Part shown: in pieces, positions 1 to 6,302 of the stretch
Layout of the letters: each line of letters starts with the position of its first letter
Position numbering within the stretch: position 1 is the stretch's first letter
NCBI GenBank assembly: GCA_035591015.1
Contig: JAXIUW010200065.1
Coordinates: forward strand, 1-11,501
Direction of reading: 5' to 3'
Source: Cephalothrix simula
Taxonomy: Eukaryota; Nemertea; Palaeonemertea; Archinemertea; Cephalotrichidae
DNA: 11,501 nt
Notes under the pieces: generated by a model
What the model was told of the DNA's origin: nothing
The model's database searches: none
What the model saw: only the letters and a program-made list of their open reading frames with translations
Position numbers and translations under genes: made by a program

Positions 1-125
1 TCGGTCCAATAAAAACTTTGGTCAAAACTGCGGGCCTTGAAAATCCATATTTTTCAACTACCTAGTATTATTGTTATATTATTGCCTCTCATAAAATGTG
101 ATAAAATGTATTTTTGTTAATAAAA

Positions 126-440
126 CAGGGTGGCCACTCGCCTGGTGTTCCTGGAAATCAGGGAATTTTAATTTGGCTTCAAAGGTCAGGGAATTTTTAT
201 TCTTCAAGGGTTTCCGCAATAAATTTTTGTCGCTTTACACATAAAAATATTTGCGGTTATTAATGTCGCTTTACGCATAAAAAATCTTTGCGGTTATCAT
301 AAATTTATGTCACTTTTGAATACATGTATTTTCAAATTGTTTGCTAAAAAGTTGCTTGAAAAAGGTCAGGGAAATTTTTCAGTCCTGGAAATCAGGGAAA
401 AGTCAGGGAAAATGAAAATCTTGTAACAGTGGCCAGCCAG
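126..440. mobile_element. Decayed CAGGGAA-type repeat with hAT-like ends
   Basis: The left end reads CAGGGTGGCCACT (126-138). The right end, reverse-complemented, differs from it at two of 13 positions (428-440 is AGTGGCCAGCCAG). CAGGG-type termini are usual for hAT elements and their MITEs. Between the ends, the motif CCTGGAAATCAGGGAA occurs at 150 and again at 384, and GTCAGGGAA recurs near 185, 366 and 401, so the interior is a degenerate array. The eight bases outside each end do not match, so no target-site duplication is visible. It could instead be a simple degenerate array whose ends resemble hAT termini by chance. Confidence 0.45.
229..302. repeat. 36-base tandem duplication inside the left repeat
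   Basis: Two neighbouring units start with GTCGCTTTAC at 229 and 265. Both continue with a CATAAAAA-type run and TTTGCGGTTAT. A third, poorer start (GTCACTTTT) lies at 309. The unit length is 36 bases with a few substitutions and indels. It lies inside the CAGGGAA-type repeat and separates its two blocks. Confidence 0.7.
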
Positions 441-441
441 T

Positions 442-727
442 GAAATTTTACATTGGTACCTTGGGTGTGTTAAAGTCAGAGATTTTCCGAGAAAACCTAA
501 ATTGGAAAAGAGTCGTCTAACAATCCAAACCCTCCATTGTAATAATAGCATGATTACCAGTTTCATAATCACCTGAAGACTTTGGATTCAAAATCTTGCT
601 TGGTGTATTATAACGTATCCGGTTTCTTCTATATTGCTTATACATTATAAATGTCCAAAGTGGTCTAGGTATAACGTTCAATGTATCCTCTTCTCCTCGA
701 AGCTATACCTTTTACCACGATGACATA
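442..727. other. Unannotated AT-rich stretch
   Basis: No open frame of note, tRNA, array or long inverted repeat is seen here. The minus-strand frame that overlaps 366-572 runs through the repeat and has no recognisable protein features. Confidence 0.6.
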
Positions 728-785
728 ATGAAAGACACAATGTACGTGTGCCTATATGAATTAGATGTAAACCTACAATGAAATG
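728..785 (+). repeat. Left terminal inverted repeat of the tRNA-like element
   Basis: Matches the reverse complement of 911-964 across its whole length, with a two-base insertion after GAAAGACA and two or three smaller gaps. The longest identical block is TATGAATTAGAT at 755-766. The clean outer boundary is at ATGAAAG; sequence beyond it on the two sides is unrelated. Confidence 0.85.
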
Positions 786-823
786 CACCTATCAGTGGAA
801 GTACCATAATCTAATGACAACAA

Positions 824-911
824 GTCCCCGTCGGGATTCGAACTCGTGCCCTCTGGTACCATCCGCCTAGCACACGACGAACAGCGCCTTAACCGACTGA
901 GCCACTGGGCC
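824..911 (-). tRNA. tRNA-like sequence, class II (Ser/Leu type), probably degenerate
   Basis: Read on the minus strand, the A box TGGCTCAGTCGG (893-904) fits the pol III consensus fully. The B box AGTTCGAATCC (834-844) differs from consensus only at its first base. The putative acceptor arms, GGCCCAG at the 5' end and CGGGGAC at the 3' end, pair at five of seven positions. D-stem pairs G10-C25 and C11-G24 are present. The stretch between the anticodon region and T arm is about 19 bases, as in serine or leucine tRNAs. The anticodon stem is poor and the T stem has mismatches, so no anticodon is assigned. It is more likely a tRNA-derived segment of the surrounding element than a working tRNA gene. 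No run of four T follows the 3' end for about 300 bases. Confidence 0.55.
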
Positions 912-964
912 ATTTCATTGTTTGTTAATATCTAATTCATACAGGTACGTACATTGTCTTTCAT
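911..964 (-). repeat. Right terminal inverted repeat of the tRNA-like element
   Basis: Inverted copy of 728-785. It begins with CATTTCATTG directly at the 5' edge of the tRNA-like sequence and ends with TGTCTTTCAT at 964. Confidence 0.85.
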
Positions 965-1242
965 ATATAATAACACACCCTTTGTACTACCATTTGTTGT
1001 ATTACATAACAAAACATATAAATATTGAAACTTTTATTTCGTTAACAATTACTGTTAACTTTTTTCATTTCAAAAAAATTGATTATATGTAATAAAATTC
1101 AAAAGAGCAATGATCAGAATAGTCTTTTTAAAGGGTAGTTGATCTCCGATGTGCACGGAGCTGAGATACGATTGGAATAACTTCTTTTAGAATCTGATTT
1201 TTTTTCAAACTACTCAAGCATTTCCCGTTGATATTTTTCAGC
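965..1242. other. Unannotated AT-rich stretch
   Basis: No coding frame or array is seen. A short mixed-composition patch at 1136-1185 (GATCTCCGATGTGCACGGAG) includes the self-complementary core CTCCG/CGGAG, but it is too short to classify. Confidence 0.5.
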
Positions 1243-1540
1243 TGTTTATGTCATCCAAAAATAACTGGAGAATAGTTTTCGGCTTAGCGTTCAAAACGGG
1301 TCAAGTCCATCTATTGTTTGGAGTAAATACTGATTTAATTAATTTTTCAATTACTTGCTAGGGAATGATTTTAATTTCTCATTATTTATCACTCTAACTT
1401 AGTACGAAATAATGAGAAATTAAAATCATGCCTATATTGGTTGAAAAATTAATTAAATCGGGATTTACTCAAAGATCCGATAGACTTAACCCATTTGAAC
1501 GCAAATTCTTCCGGGGGTCATTCTTTGTCATAACTTGCCA
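1243..1540. mobile_element. Foldback (long-hairpin) MITE-like element
   Basis: Two arms of about 140 bases are inverted copies around a 19-base loop (1388-1406). Perfectly paired blocks, from the loop outward, are 1365-1387 with 1407-1429 (23 bases), 1332-1350 with 1441-1459 (19 bases), 1321-1328 with 1463-1470, and 1287-1295 with 1494-1502 (GCGTTCAAA). Between these blocks the arms have substitutions and indels, and pairing fades beyond about 1243 and 1540. No coding frame lies inside. Such foldbacks are usually non-autonomous DNA transposon derivatives. The superfamily is unknown, since the termini are too diverged to read or to show a target-site duplication. Confidence 0.75.
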
Positions 1541-1797
1541 TACTTTGTCGAGTTGTCGACGTGTCGACTATATTTGAAATCGATACAGCTTATAGATTGG
1601 AAAAGCATTATTTTTCATATTTCTTGCAAAAAGCTTTGTGCATTCGAAAATCGTATAAAATTTTCAAAATATAACCATTTTTCAATAAGCCAAAGAATAT
1701 CAGGGATTATTAACCAATGTGAATATTTATGACAACGATGGGTGGTAGTATTTTTATTATGTCGGTCAAATATTTGTGATATTGGTTGATAAAGCAG

Positions 1798-1856
1798 TTA
1801 TTCGACGTTTCTTCGTGCAATGAACAGTTATTTTACCTCGGCAAAGCGTCGAATAA
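1798..1856. repeat. Hairpin, TTATTCGACG stem
   Basis: TTATTCGACGTTT (1798-1810) pairs with AAGCGTCGAATAA (1844-1856) at 12 of 13 positions, around a 33-base loop. It sits inside the segment bounded by the 27-base inverted repeat and is richer in CpG than its surroundings. The function is unknown; it may be the folded end of an old element. Confidence 0.6.
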
Positions 1857-1946
1857 ATGTATGTTACACATTTCAGATTAGGTTTTCAATTTAATAAAAA
1901 ATCACTATAGAATTTAATGATGGACGCAAGAACCCTAAAATGTTGA

Positions 1947-2015
1947 AAAAATGATGATGAAGATGAGGCTTCAACATTCCATCAAAAAGATAAGCAGGAT
2001 GAGGAAGGATGCTGA
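1947..2015 (+). other. Short acidic open frame, possible exon remnant
   Basis: After a TGA at 1944-1946 this frame reads KNDDEDEASTF and continues to a further QKDKQDEEGC before the TGA at 2013. The composition is strongly charged and purine-rich. The same frame continues past TGA codons at 2013 and 2049 to another at 2103, with no TAA or TAG. There is no start codon in good context and no convincing splice site. GAT/GAA-rich DNA easily yields acidic frames, so chance is the main alternative. Confidence 0.15.
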
Positions 2016-2196
2016 GGCAACTTCCTTATAAACCTTGGTATCCTTTGTTGAGGACTACTAAGACTATTTCTGCATCTGAATATGTGTAATTCTGTGGTTT
2101 ATTGAAAATTTGTTATATTTTGAAAATTTTATATGGTTTTCAACTTTTTGCGTAACTTATTTAGAAAAAGTTGACACATCGACAACTAGTCAAAAT

Positions 2197-2522
2197 TTAT
2201 TGAGTCAGAGAATTGGTAACCATTATAAACTGCATTTTGATTTTTTCATCTTTTAAATATCTTGATATTTTTACTATAAGAAATGTAAACAGTTTGAAAA
2301 AATTAATATTTATAGACTTTTTTCTCGCCTTAAGGGTAGTATTGATGTCAAAATAAATTGCATACGAACAACTGGGATAATTTGATACGAAATCCAATAA
2401 TCCTTCTATATATTATACAATAAAGATGATATTGAGGATCGTTTGTTTTTTTGTCGAAATTGCAGGTGATTAGGTATTTGTCAATATGCTCTGTGGCTCT
2501 CAAACGTGCCTTACGCTAAATA
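2197..2522. other. Unannotated AT-rich stretch
   Basis: The minus-strand frame across this part is an AT-rich chance frame with no recognisable motif. From about 2490 the composition begins to shift towards the CpG-rich patch that follows. Confidence 0.5.
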
Positions 2523-2541
2523 TCAAGCTTCATGAGCTTGA
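2523..2541. repeat. Perfect 7-base hairpin upstream of the CpG-rich patch
   Basis: TCAAGCT (2523-2529) and AGCTTGA (2535-2541) pair perfectly around the loop TCATG. It lies just before the first CpG cluster of the candidate promoter. It may be incidental. Confidence 0.6.
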
Positions 2542-2545
2542 GTTT

Positions 2546-2690
2546 CGCGGATAACTTTCCTGTAAATCTTGATGATTGCGCCTGCGCGAAGTTAACGAAA
2601 CTATCGCCAACTTCCACAGCAGTTTAGTTCGGATACGGCCAAAGCGATGCTATTAAGTTGACGGTCGGATTATTGTCGTCGGCTTTGATA
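2546..2690 (+). promoter_or_regulatory. CpG-rich patch with NRF-1-like site, candidate promoter
   Basis: By hand count there are 14 CpG dinucleotides between 2546 and 2681, while neighbouring AT-rich DNA has very few. TGCGCCTGCGCG at 2577-2588 fits the NRF-1 consensus YGCGCAYGCGCR at 11 of 12 positions. NRF-1 sites are common in TATA-less promoters of animal housekeeping genes. No TATA box is seen 25-35 bases upstream of any plausible start. GCAGTTTAG at 2620-2628 loosely resembles an arthropod initiator. The strand is inferred from the splice donor that follows. An isolated CpG-rich repeat fragment is the alternative. Confidence 0.35.
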
Positions 2691-2729
2691 TTAGGATTAG
2701 TTTGTAATTGTGAAGACCACTAATAGTTG
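2621..2729 (+). other. Candidate 5' non-coding exon ending at a splice donor
   Basis: The patch is followed by TTG|GTGAGT, with the exon end at 2729 and intron bases 2730-2735. The six intronic bases match the metazoan donor consensus GTRAGT exactly. The upstream limit is a guess based on the initiator-like GCAGTTTAG. The only ATG inside (2647) opens a five-codon frame ending at TGA 2659-2661, so this exon would be untranslated. AT-rich DNA, typical of an intron, follows. A GTGAGT arises often by chance, so this rests on its position next to the CpG-rich patch. Confidence 0.25.
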
Positions 2730-2735
2730 GTGAGT

Positions 2736-3151
2736 TATTAAAGGATTATCTCAGATTTTTCTATTGAATTAATCGGAATTTTTTAGATTGACAAATTAAA
2801 AAATTATTTGTTAGAATAAGTTATTTATTTGTTACTACTTTGTAAAAAAAATTTTATTACTGTATAATATTAAAGTTACTACCTGTATTATTGATTTTTT
2901 CTATATAATTTTTTTAACATATTAAGTATTATTATTAATAGTAAATTGATTATAATAGTAATTTATGTAGTATATTTAATATGTACAGTATATCAGAACT
3001 ATGCGGCATATAAAAACAGTTAGTATATCAGATATATGGATACTGTAAATTCCTCAGCCATATTATATATATACATATCATGCTAATAAAGTGTATCAGA
3101 TTTTTACTGGTTGGAGTATAGTAGAAACTTTGCAGCATATTAAGATTCGTG
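2736..3151. other. Very AT-rich stretch with diverged short repeats
   Basis: Dominated by TTATT/AATAA runs, with no coding frame. GTATATCAGA occurs twice (near 2988 and 3023) and GTGTATCAGA once (near 3091). GCGGCATAT and GCAGCATAT recur about 130 bases apart. These may be remains of a duplicated unit, but AT-richness makes chance similarity likely. Confidence 0.5.
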
Positions 3152-3155
3152 CAGT

Positions 3156-3166
3156 GGGGGGGGGGG
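3156..3166 (+). repeat. G11 homopolymer in the left terminus
   Basis: An uninterrupted run of 11 G sits four bases inside the left end of the hAT-like element. The opposite terminus has G4-T-G5 at the same place, so the run probably expanded by slippage after insertion. Its exact length is a likely assembly or sequencing error point. Confidence 0.9.
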
Positions 3167-3376
3167 TGTTGTCAGATTAGTTCATACTCCGACGTCAGAT
3201 TAGTGGAAATTGGTCAAATTCAGAGAATCACCCACCACCATAACTAGTCTGACATAAATCAAACTAATCTGACACTATCCGATGGACACCCTCCCTATAA
3301 GCTGACAAATTTTAACTAATCTGTTACCAAAAATAAAAATGACCCCATCCAATTTTTTTTGGTTGCGCACAACAAC

Positions 3377-3466
3377 GAAATTTGTCGCGAAAGGAAAAAA
3401 TTATAAAAATTTGTCGCGAAAGAAAAAAATTTCTCAAAATTAAGTCGCAAAAGAAAATATTTCAAA
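3377..3466. repeat. Three-unit ~30-base tandem array inside the hAT-like element
   Basis: Units carry the core GTCGCGAAAG or GTCGCAAAAG with GTCGC starting at 3384, 3413 and 3444, spacing 29 and 31. Each core is followed by an A-rich run and an ATT-containing linker. Copies one and two are nearly identical; the third has drifted. Confidence 0.8.
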
Positions 3467-3589
3467 AAACAGAATTTTTACCCACTGTAGTCTGATATTT
3501 TGGTTATATTTCTAGTAAAATGTTGAAACACCCACCAATTAGCCTGACGTCAAACTAATTAATCTCTAAAATTCCCAAAACACCCACTT

Positions 3590-3651
3590 AGTCTTACGTC
3601 AGACTAGTTTCCTTCAGACCAGTCTTACGTCAGACTAGTTTCCTTCAGACC
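3590..3651. repeat. Perfect 31-base tandem duplication inside the hAT-like element
   Basis: 3590-3620 and 3621-3651 are identical. Each copy starts AGTCTTACGTC and ends CCTTCAGACC. The unit contains GTCAGACTAG, the same motif that clusters near the element termini, so the duplication adds a motif copy close to the right end. Identity suggests it is recent compared with the rest of the element. Confidence 0.9.
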
Positions 3652-3709
3652 CAAAACACCCACCCACCCAGGTCGGAGTATGAAACTAAGCTGACAACCC
3701 CCACCCCTG

Positions 3710-4511
3710 TACACATACCTTTAAATAATAGTACAGAAAATATTTTCAGCTCGTAGGAAGTAAAGTCAACGATTTGAAGCTTGACGTAGTCGATAAAATT
3801 TAAATTCGTCGGTATAATTTAAAATCGGTGGAATATTTTATTCATTGATCGATTGAAAATTCTAAAATAAAGATCCGAAATTGTACCTCTTGCCTTGCCA
3901 TAGAGATAGGGATCGGTTGACCAATGTATGGAAGACTTGAAAATTGAAAGTGGAAAACTTTGAGTAATTTCACTTGAATTTTCATTCTATTTGTGCAAGA
4001 AATCCTCTTTAGATCTCTTTACTTTTCCTCCATTTCCCACCGTTACCTTACAGGCATATTTTTAAGATTCTTAAATGGCTCATAAAGCAACTTAATAAGA
4101 CGTGCCGCAAGGTAGAAAATGAATGAATTTGGTCCTTGATTACACAATTATTCACGCAACAAATCTATACGTTTTTTTATCATCATAGTCACTGTCAATG
4201 CCTAAAGCAGGTTTTTGGTAGACTTGAGAATGATTTGAAAATTGAAGATATTCTTCAGAACCTTGGGAGAATCCTTCTTGTGAGGATTATCCTCATGACG
4301 TCACAAAATTAAGTTTTCACATATTTGAGAAAATCTATTGGAATCGCTCAGTATTATTTTTTTCTCAAGTCCTTATATCTCAGGACCTGCTCGATAGATT
4401 TGTATGTAATTTATACATGTATGTGTTAGATGATGGTATGTAAGGTGCTGATAACTACCTTTTATTTTCATAACCCCCTTGGGCCGCCAGTGCGTTTAAT
4501 GTGATTTTTCG
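3710..4511. other. Unannotated AT-rich stretch
   Basis: No coding frame is recognised. Small items are a GAGGAT/ATCCTC inverted repeat at 4282-4294, and directly beside it a TGACGTCA site (4296-4303) of the CREB/ATF type. TTGAAAATTGAA occurs at about 3940 and 4236, which may be chance. Confidence 0.5.
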
Positions 4512-4561
4512 TAAGCCGTTTTCAGTGAGCACTGCATAAACCGTTTTCAGTGAGCACTGCA
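4512..4561. repeat. 25-base tandem duplication
   Basis: 4512-4536 and 4537-4561 match at 24 of 25 positions. The unit starts TAAGCCG or TAAACCG and ends GAGCACTGCA. Each unit contains CAGTG-AG-CACTG, a small palindrome. Near identity suggests a recent duplication. Confidence 0.9.
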
Positions 4562-4643
4562 CGTATCCTTTTGAAATGTAATACTGAATTAATTCTAACT
4601 TTTTTGTATAATAATGGTCTATATATAAAAGTTCATAATTTTG

Positions 4644-4655
4644 CCGCTAGGTGGC
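4644..4655 (+). promoter_or_regulatory. CTCF-like core motif
   Basis: CCGCTAGGTGGC fits the CTCF core CCASYAGRKGGC with one mismatch (G for A at position 3). A weaker relative, CCGCTAGGTGCG, lies at 6923-6934. The motif is short and the organism unknown, so this is a pattern match only. Confidence 0.2.
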
Positions 4656-4661
4656 TTAGAA

Positions 4662-5381
4662 ATTTTTCACAAAAACCTTAATATAATTTGTAATATAGGT
4701 CACCAAATTTATTAAATGTACAAAAAAACATGCATATGACATTTCACTACTCTCAATTCTCCATCGATCTATCGAGGCAGATTTTTGAATTAGGTCACGG
4801 GTTCACCGCTGTTTTTTGTAGTACAGTAGTATTTCGCTATAGTTGGTTTTATTATACGTCATCAAAATGGCGTCCATGACATCAAAGGTTGTTATTTTTA
4901 TAATCAAAATGACCCTTATTAACTATGAATTTTGCGCTGAGTTTATTCCCACCAACCATCTGCTACCAGTTTTGCTTAGAAGGTGAAATTCACATTTTTA
5001 CCTATCAATGAAAATACAGACCAAAGTTATTCCAAGACCTTTCCAAAAATGTATAGTTTTCCTATGTTAATGTTACAAATATACATAGATGACTGAGGTT
5101 AGGGCCAGTGCTTTTTTGTTACGCATCCGAAATTATTCCGGAAAATTGTGTACTTTTGATTACTCGATCGCTGAAAATATTTTGATCATCATTTAAACCC
5201 CAACATTTATTGATTAGTTTTTCCATCCTAATTATACAAGGTAATAATTTTAAATGCCACATTTGATTTTATTATTTTATTTTCTTACAATTTAGTAATA
5301 ATGCTAATAACAAAACATCATTTTTAACAAGTCACGCTTGGTTGCCTCATTTTTAAACCAAAACTATTTTGAGGCTCCCCC
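4662..5381. other. Unannotated AT-rich stretch
   Basis: No gene is seen. CAAAATGGCGTCCA at about 4863-4876 is flanked by GTCAT and ATGAC. A close relative, CAAAATAGCGTCCA, occurs near 7020, so both may come from one old repeat family. Confidence 0.45.
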
Positions 5382-5399
5382 AAATGGCTGCCATCTTGG
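5382..5399. promoter_or_regulatory. Paired YY1-like motifs in inverted orientation
   Basis: AAATGGC (5382-5388) and GCCATCTTGG (5390-5399) are both YY1-type cores, one on each strand and nearly adjacent. In animal genomes this arrangement often belongs to an interspersed repeat, so regulatory function is not implied. Confidence 0.2.
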
Positions 5400-6080
5400 A
5401 TGCCAAAACTATAACAGCTTTTTTCATGCCCCGTTTTGAAAATCGATTTCTAATTTTAAGTTCCTGTATACACAAATAATTAACTGCTCTTTTCGCTTAC
5501 TCCAATTATTCTTAATTATTAATGGATTAAATTTTACTATTCAATTTTTGCGTTAATATATTTTTATTGCTGAATTTTATATTATATATTGATGAATGAT
5601 GAATTTTCTTTCAAAAATGTAAAGCCTCACGCTACCGTAGTGTAATAGTCTAAGTTATTAATTTAGTGACTTCAAACTGATGGATAGGACTTCTGAGAGA
5701 AATTTTATTTCACCTGAACGCGTTTCATTTATCTTTCGTTTAAACTAAAGGGATAGTGAGCATGTCATTTAGACATTTTAAAGCTTGAATTCAAGAGATC
5801 TGAAGGCAGCAAAAGTGAATTATGAAAAGTAAATTGAATTTTCGACAAATCGGAAATAGCGAGAATGAGGTCGAAGCAAAATTCGATTCGAGAACATTTT
5901 TCATCTTCTCGAAATATTTTGATTTACATTTAGCGCTAGACATTTTATCTTAATCGCTTCTTAAGATTTTGATGTCGGGCCAGTCGGGGTTCCTTAATGA
6001 TTTAAACCCTTATTTTACCCATATTACGAGGAATTCTATGAAATATTAAAAGACTGGTTTGATTATTTGAGGGTCTGTAG
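5400..6080. other. Unannotated AT-rich stretch
   Basis: No open frame, array or long inverted repeat is recognised. CTACCGTAG at about 5632-5640 is a minor palindrome. Confidence 0.5.
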
Positions 6081-6302
6081 AAGGACGTCACCCGCTATTA
6101 CAACTTGCAAAATCCTACCGCAAAAGATTCCTTTAGGAAATTGTTGATTTCACCTCCCGAATCCGTGATCCACTCTTGTTTTGCCCTCGGGTTCCTTATT
6201 GGCAATCAGCTCCAATTAATTTCTGGTGCACACCGACACACCCTCTTGAAGTCTAATTGTCATCTTATATGTTTGAGTTTTATGAAAGTTCTACGTTTTT
6301 GA
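6081..6302 (+). other. Coding-like open frame, 73 codons, unrecognised
   Basis: After TAG at 6078-6080 a frame runs 73 codons to TGA at 6300-6302. It begins KDVTRYYNLQNPTAKDSF and includes ISPPESVIHS. The DNA is visibly more GC-rich than its surroundings, and the TAG upstream also reads as a possible splice acceptor (GTCTGTAG|AAGG). There is no ATG near the start and no consensus donor, and I recognise no protein family. An isolated exon, a transposon fragment or a chance frame are all possible. Confidence 0.2.

Larger units (their letters stand above)
728..964 (-). mobile_element. Small TIR element carrying a tRNA-like sequence
   Basis: A 58-base left arm (728-785) and a 54-base right arm (911-964) are inverted copies. 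Both outer ends read ATGAAAGACA inward, both contain ATGTACGT and TATGAATTAGAT, and both inner ends read ACAATGAAATG, with small indels between these blocks. The 125 bases between the arms hold a tRNA-like sequence (824-911, minus strand) and a 38-base unrelated segment. The right arm starts exactly at the tRNA-like 5' end. This is a MITE-like layout with a pol III-type head inside, whereas ordinary tRNA-derived SINEs have no terminal inverted repeats. A three-base ATA flanks both ends (725-727 and 965-967), too short to call a target-site duplication. No transposase is present. Confidence 0.7.
1542..2196. repeat. Segment bounded by a 27-base inverted repeat
   Basis: 1542-1568 and the reverse complement of 2170-2196 match at 22 of 27 positions. 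The core GTTGTCGACGTGTCGAC (1552-1568) matches 2170-2186 with two differences. The left copy holds two GTCGAC palindromes eight bases apart. No further similarity extends inward or outward. The arms could be the termini of a 655-base DNA element whose interior is non-coding. The left copy abuts the foldback element, so it may belong to that instead. Confidence 0.4.
3152..3709. mobile_element. hAT-like MITE, 558 bases, with sub-terminal motif cluster
   Basis: The left terminus (3152-3193) starts CAGTGGGGG. The right terminus (3672-3709), reverse-complemented, starts CAGGGGTGGGGG. Both then share GTTGTCAG, TTAGTT and CATACTCCGAC with one substitution and one indel. CAG followed by a G-rich run is the usual hAT terminal pattern. 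The interior has no long open frame, so the element is non-autonomous. Copies of GTCAGATTAG or close variants occur in both orientations near both ends (3171, 3194, 3244, 3264, 3314, 3543, 3598, 3629). hAT transposases commonly bind such sub-terminal repeats. The flanking eight bases do not match (GATTCGTG and TACACATA), so no target-site duplication is evident. Part of the interior is two separate tandem arrays. Confidence 0.75.

Noticed and set aside
366-572. Minus-strand 68-codon open frame
   Set aside because: It crosses the end of the CAGGGAA-type repeat and unrelated flank, has no recognisable domain, and is expected by chance.
1535-1732. Plus-strand 65-codon open frame
   Set aside because: It overlaps the foldback arm and the GTCGAC inverted repeat, and its residues reflect AT-rich DNA.
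2197-2397. Minus-strand 66-codon open frame
   Set aside because: Rich in Lys, Asn, Ile and Phe as expected from AT-rich DNA, with no motif.
3152-3709. Target-site duplication of the hAT-like element
   Set aside because: The eight flanking bases on the two sides (GATTCGTG and TACACATA) do not match.
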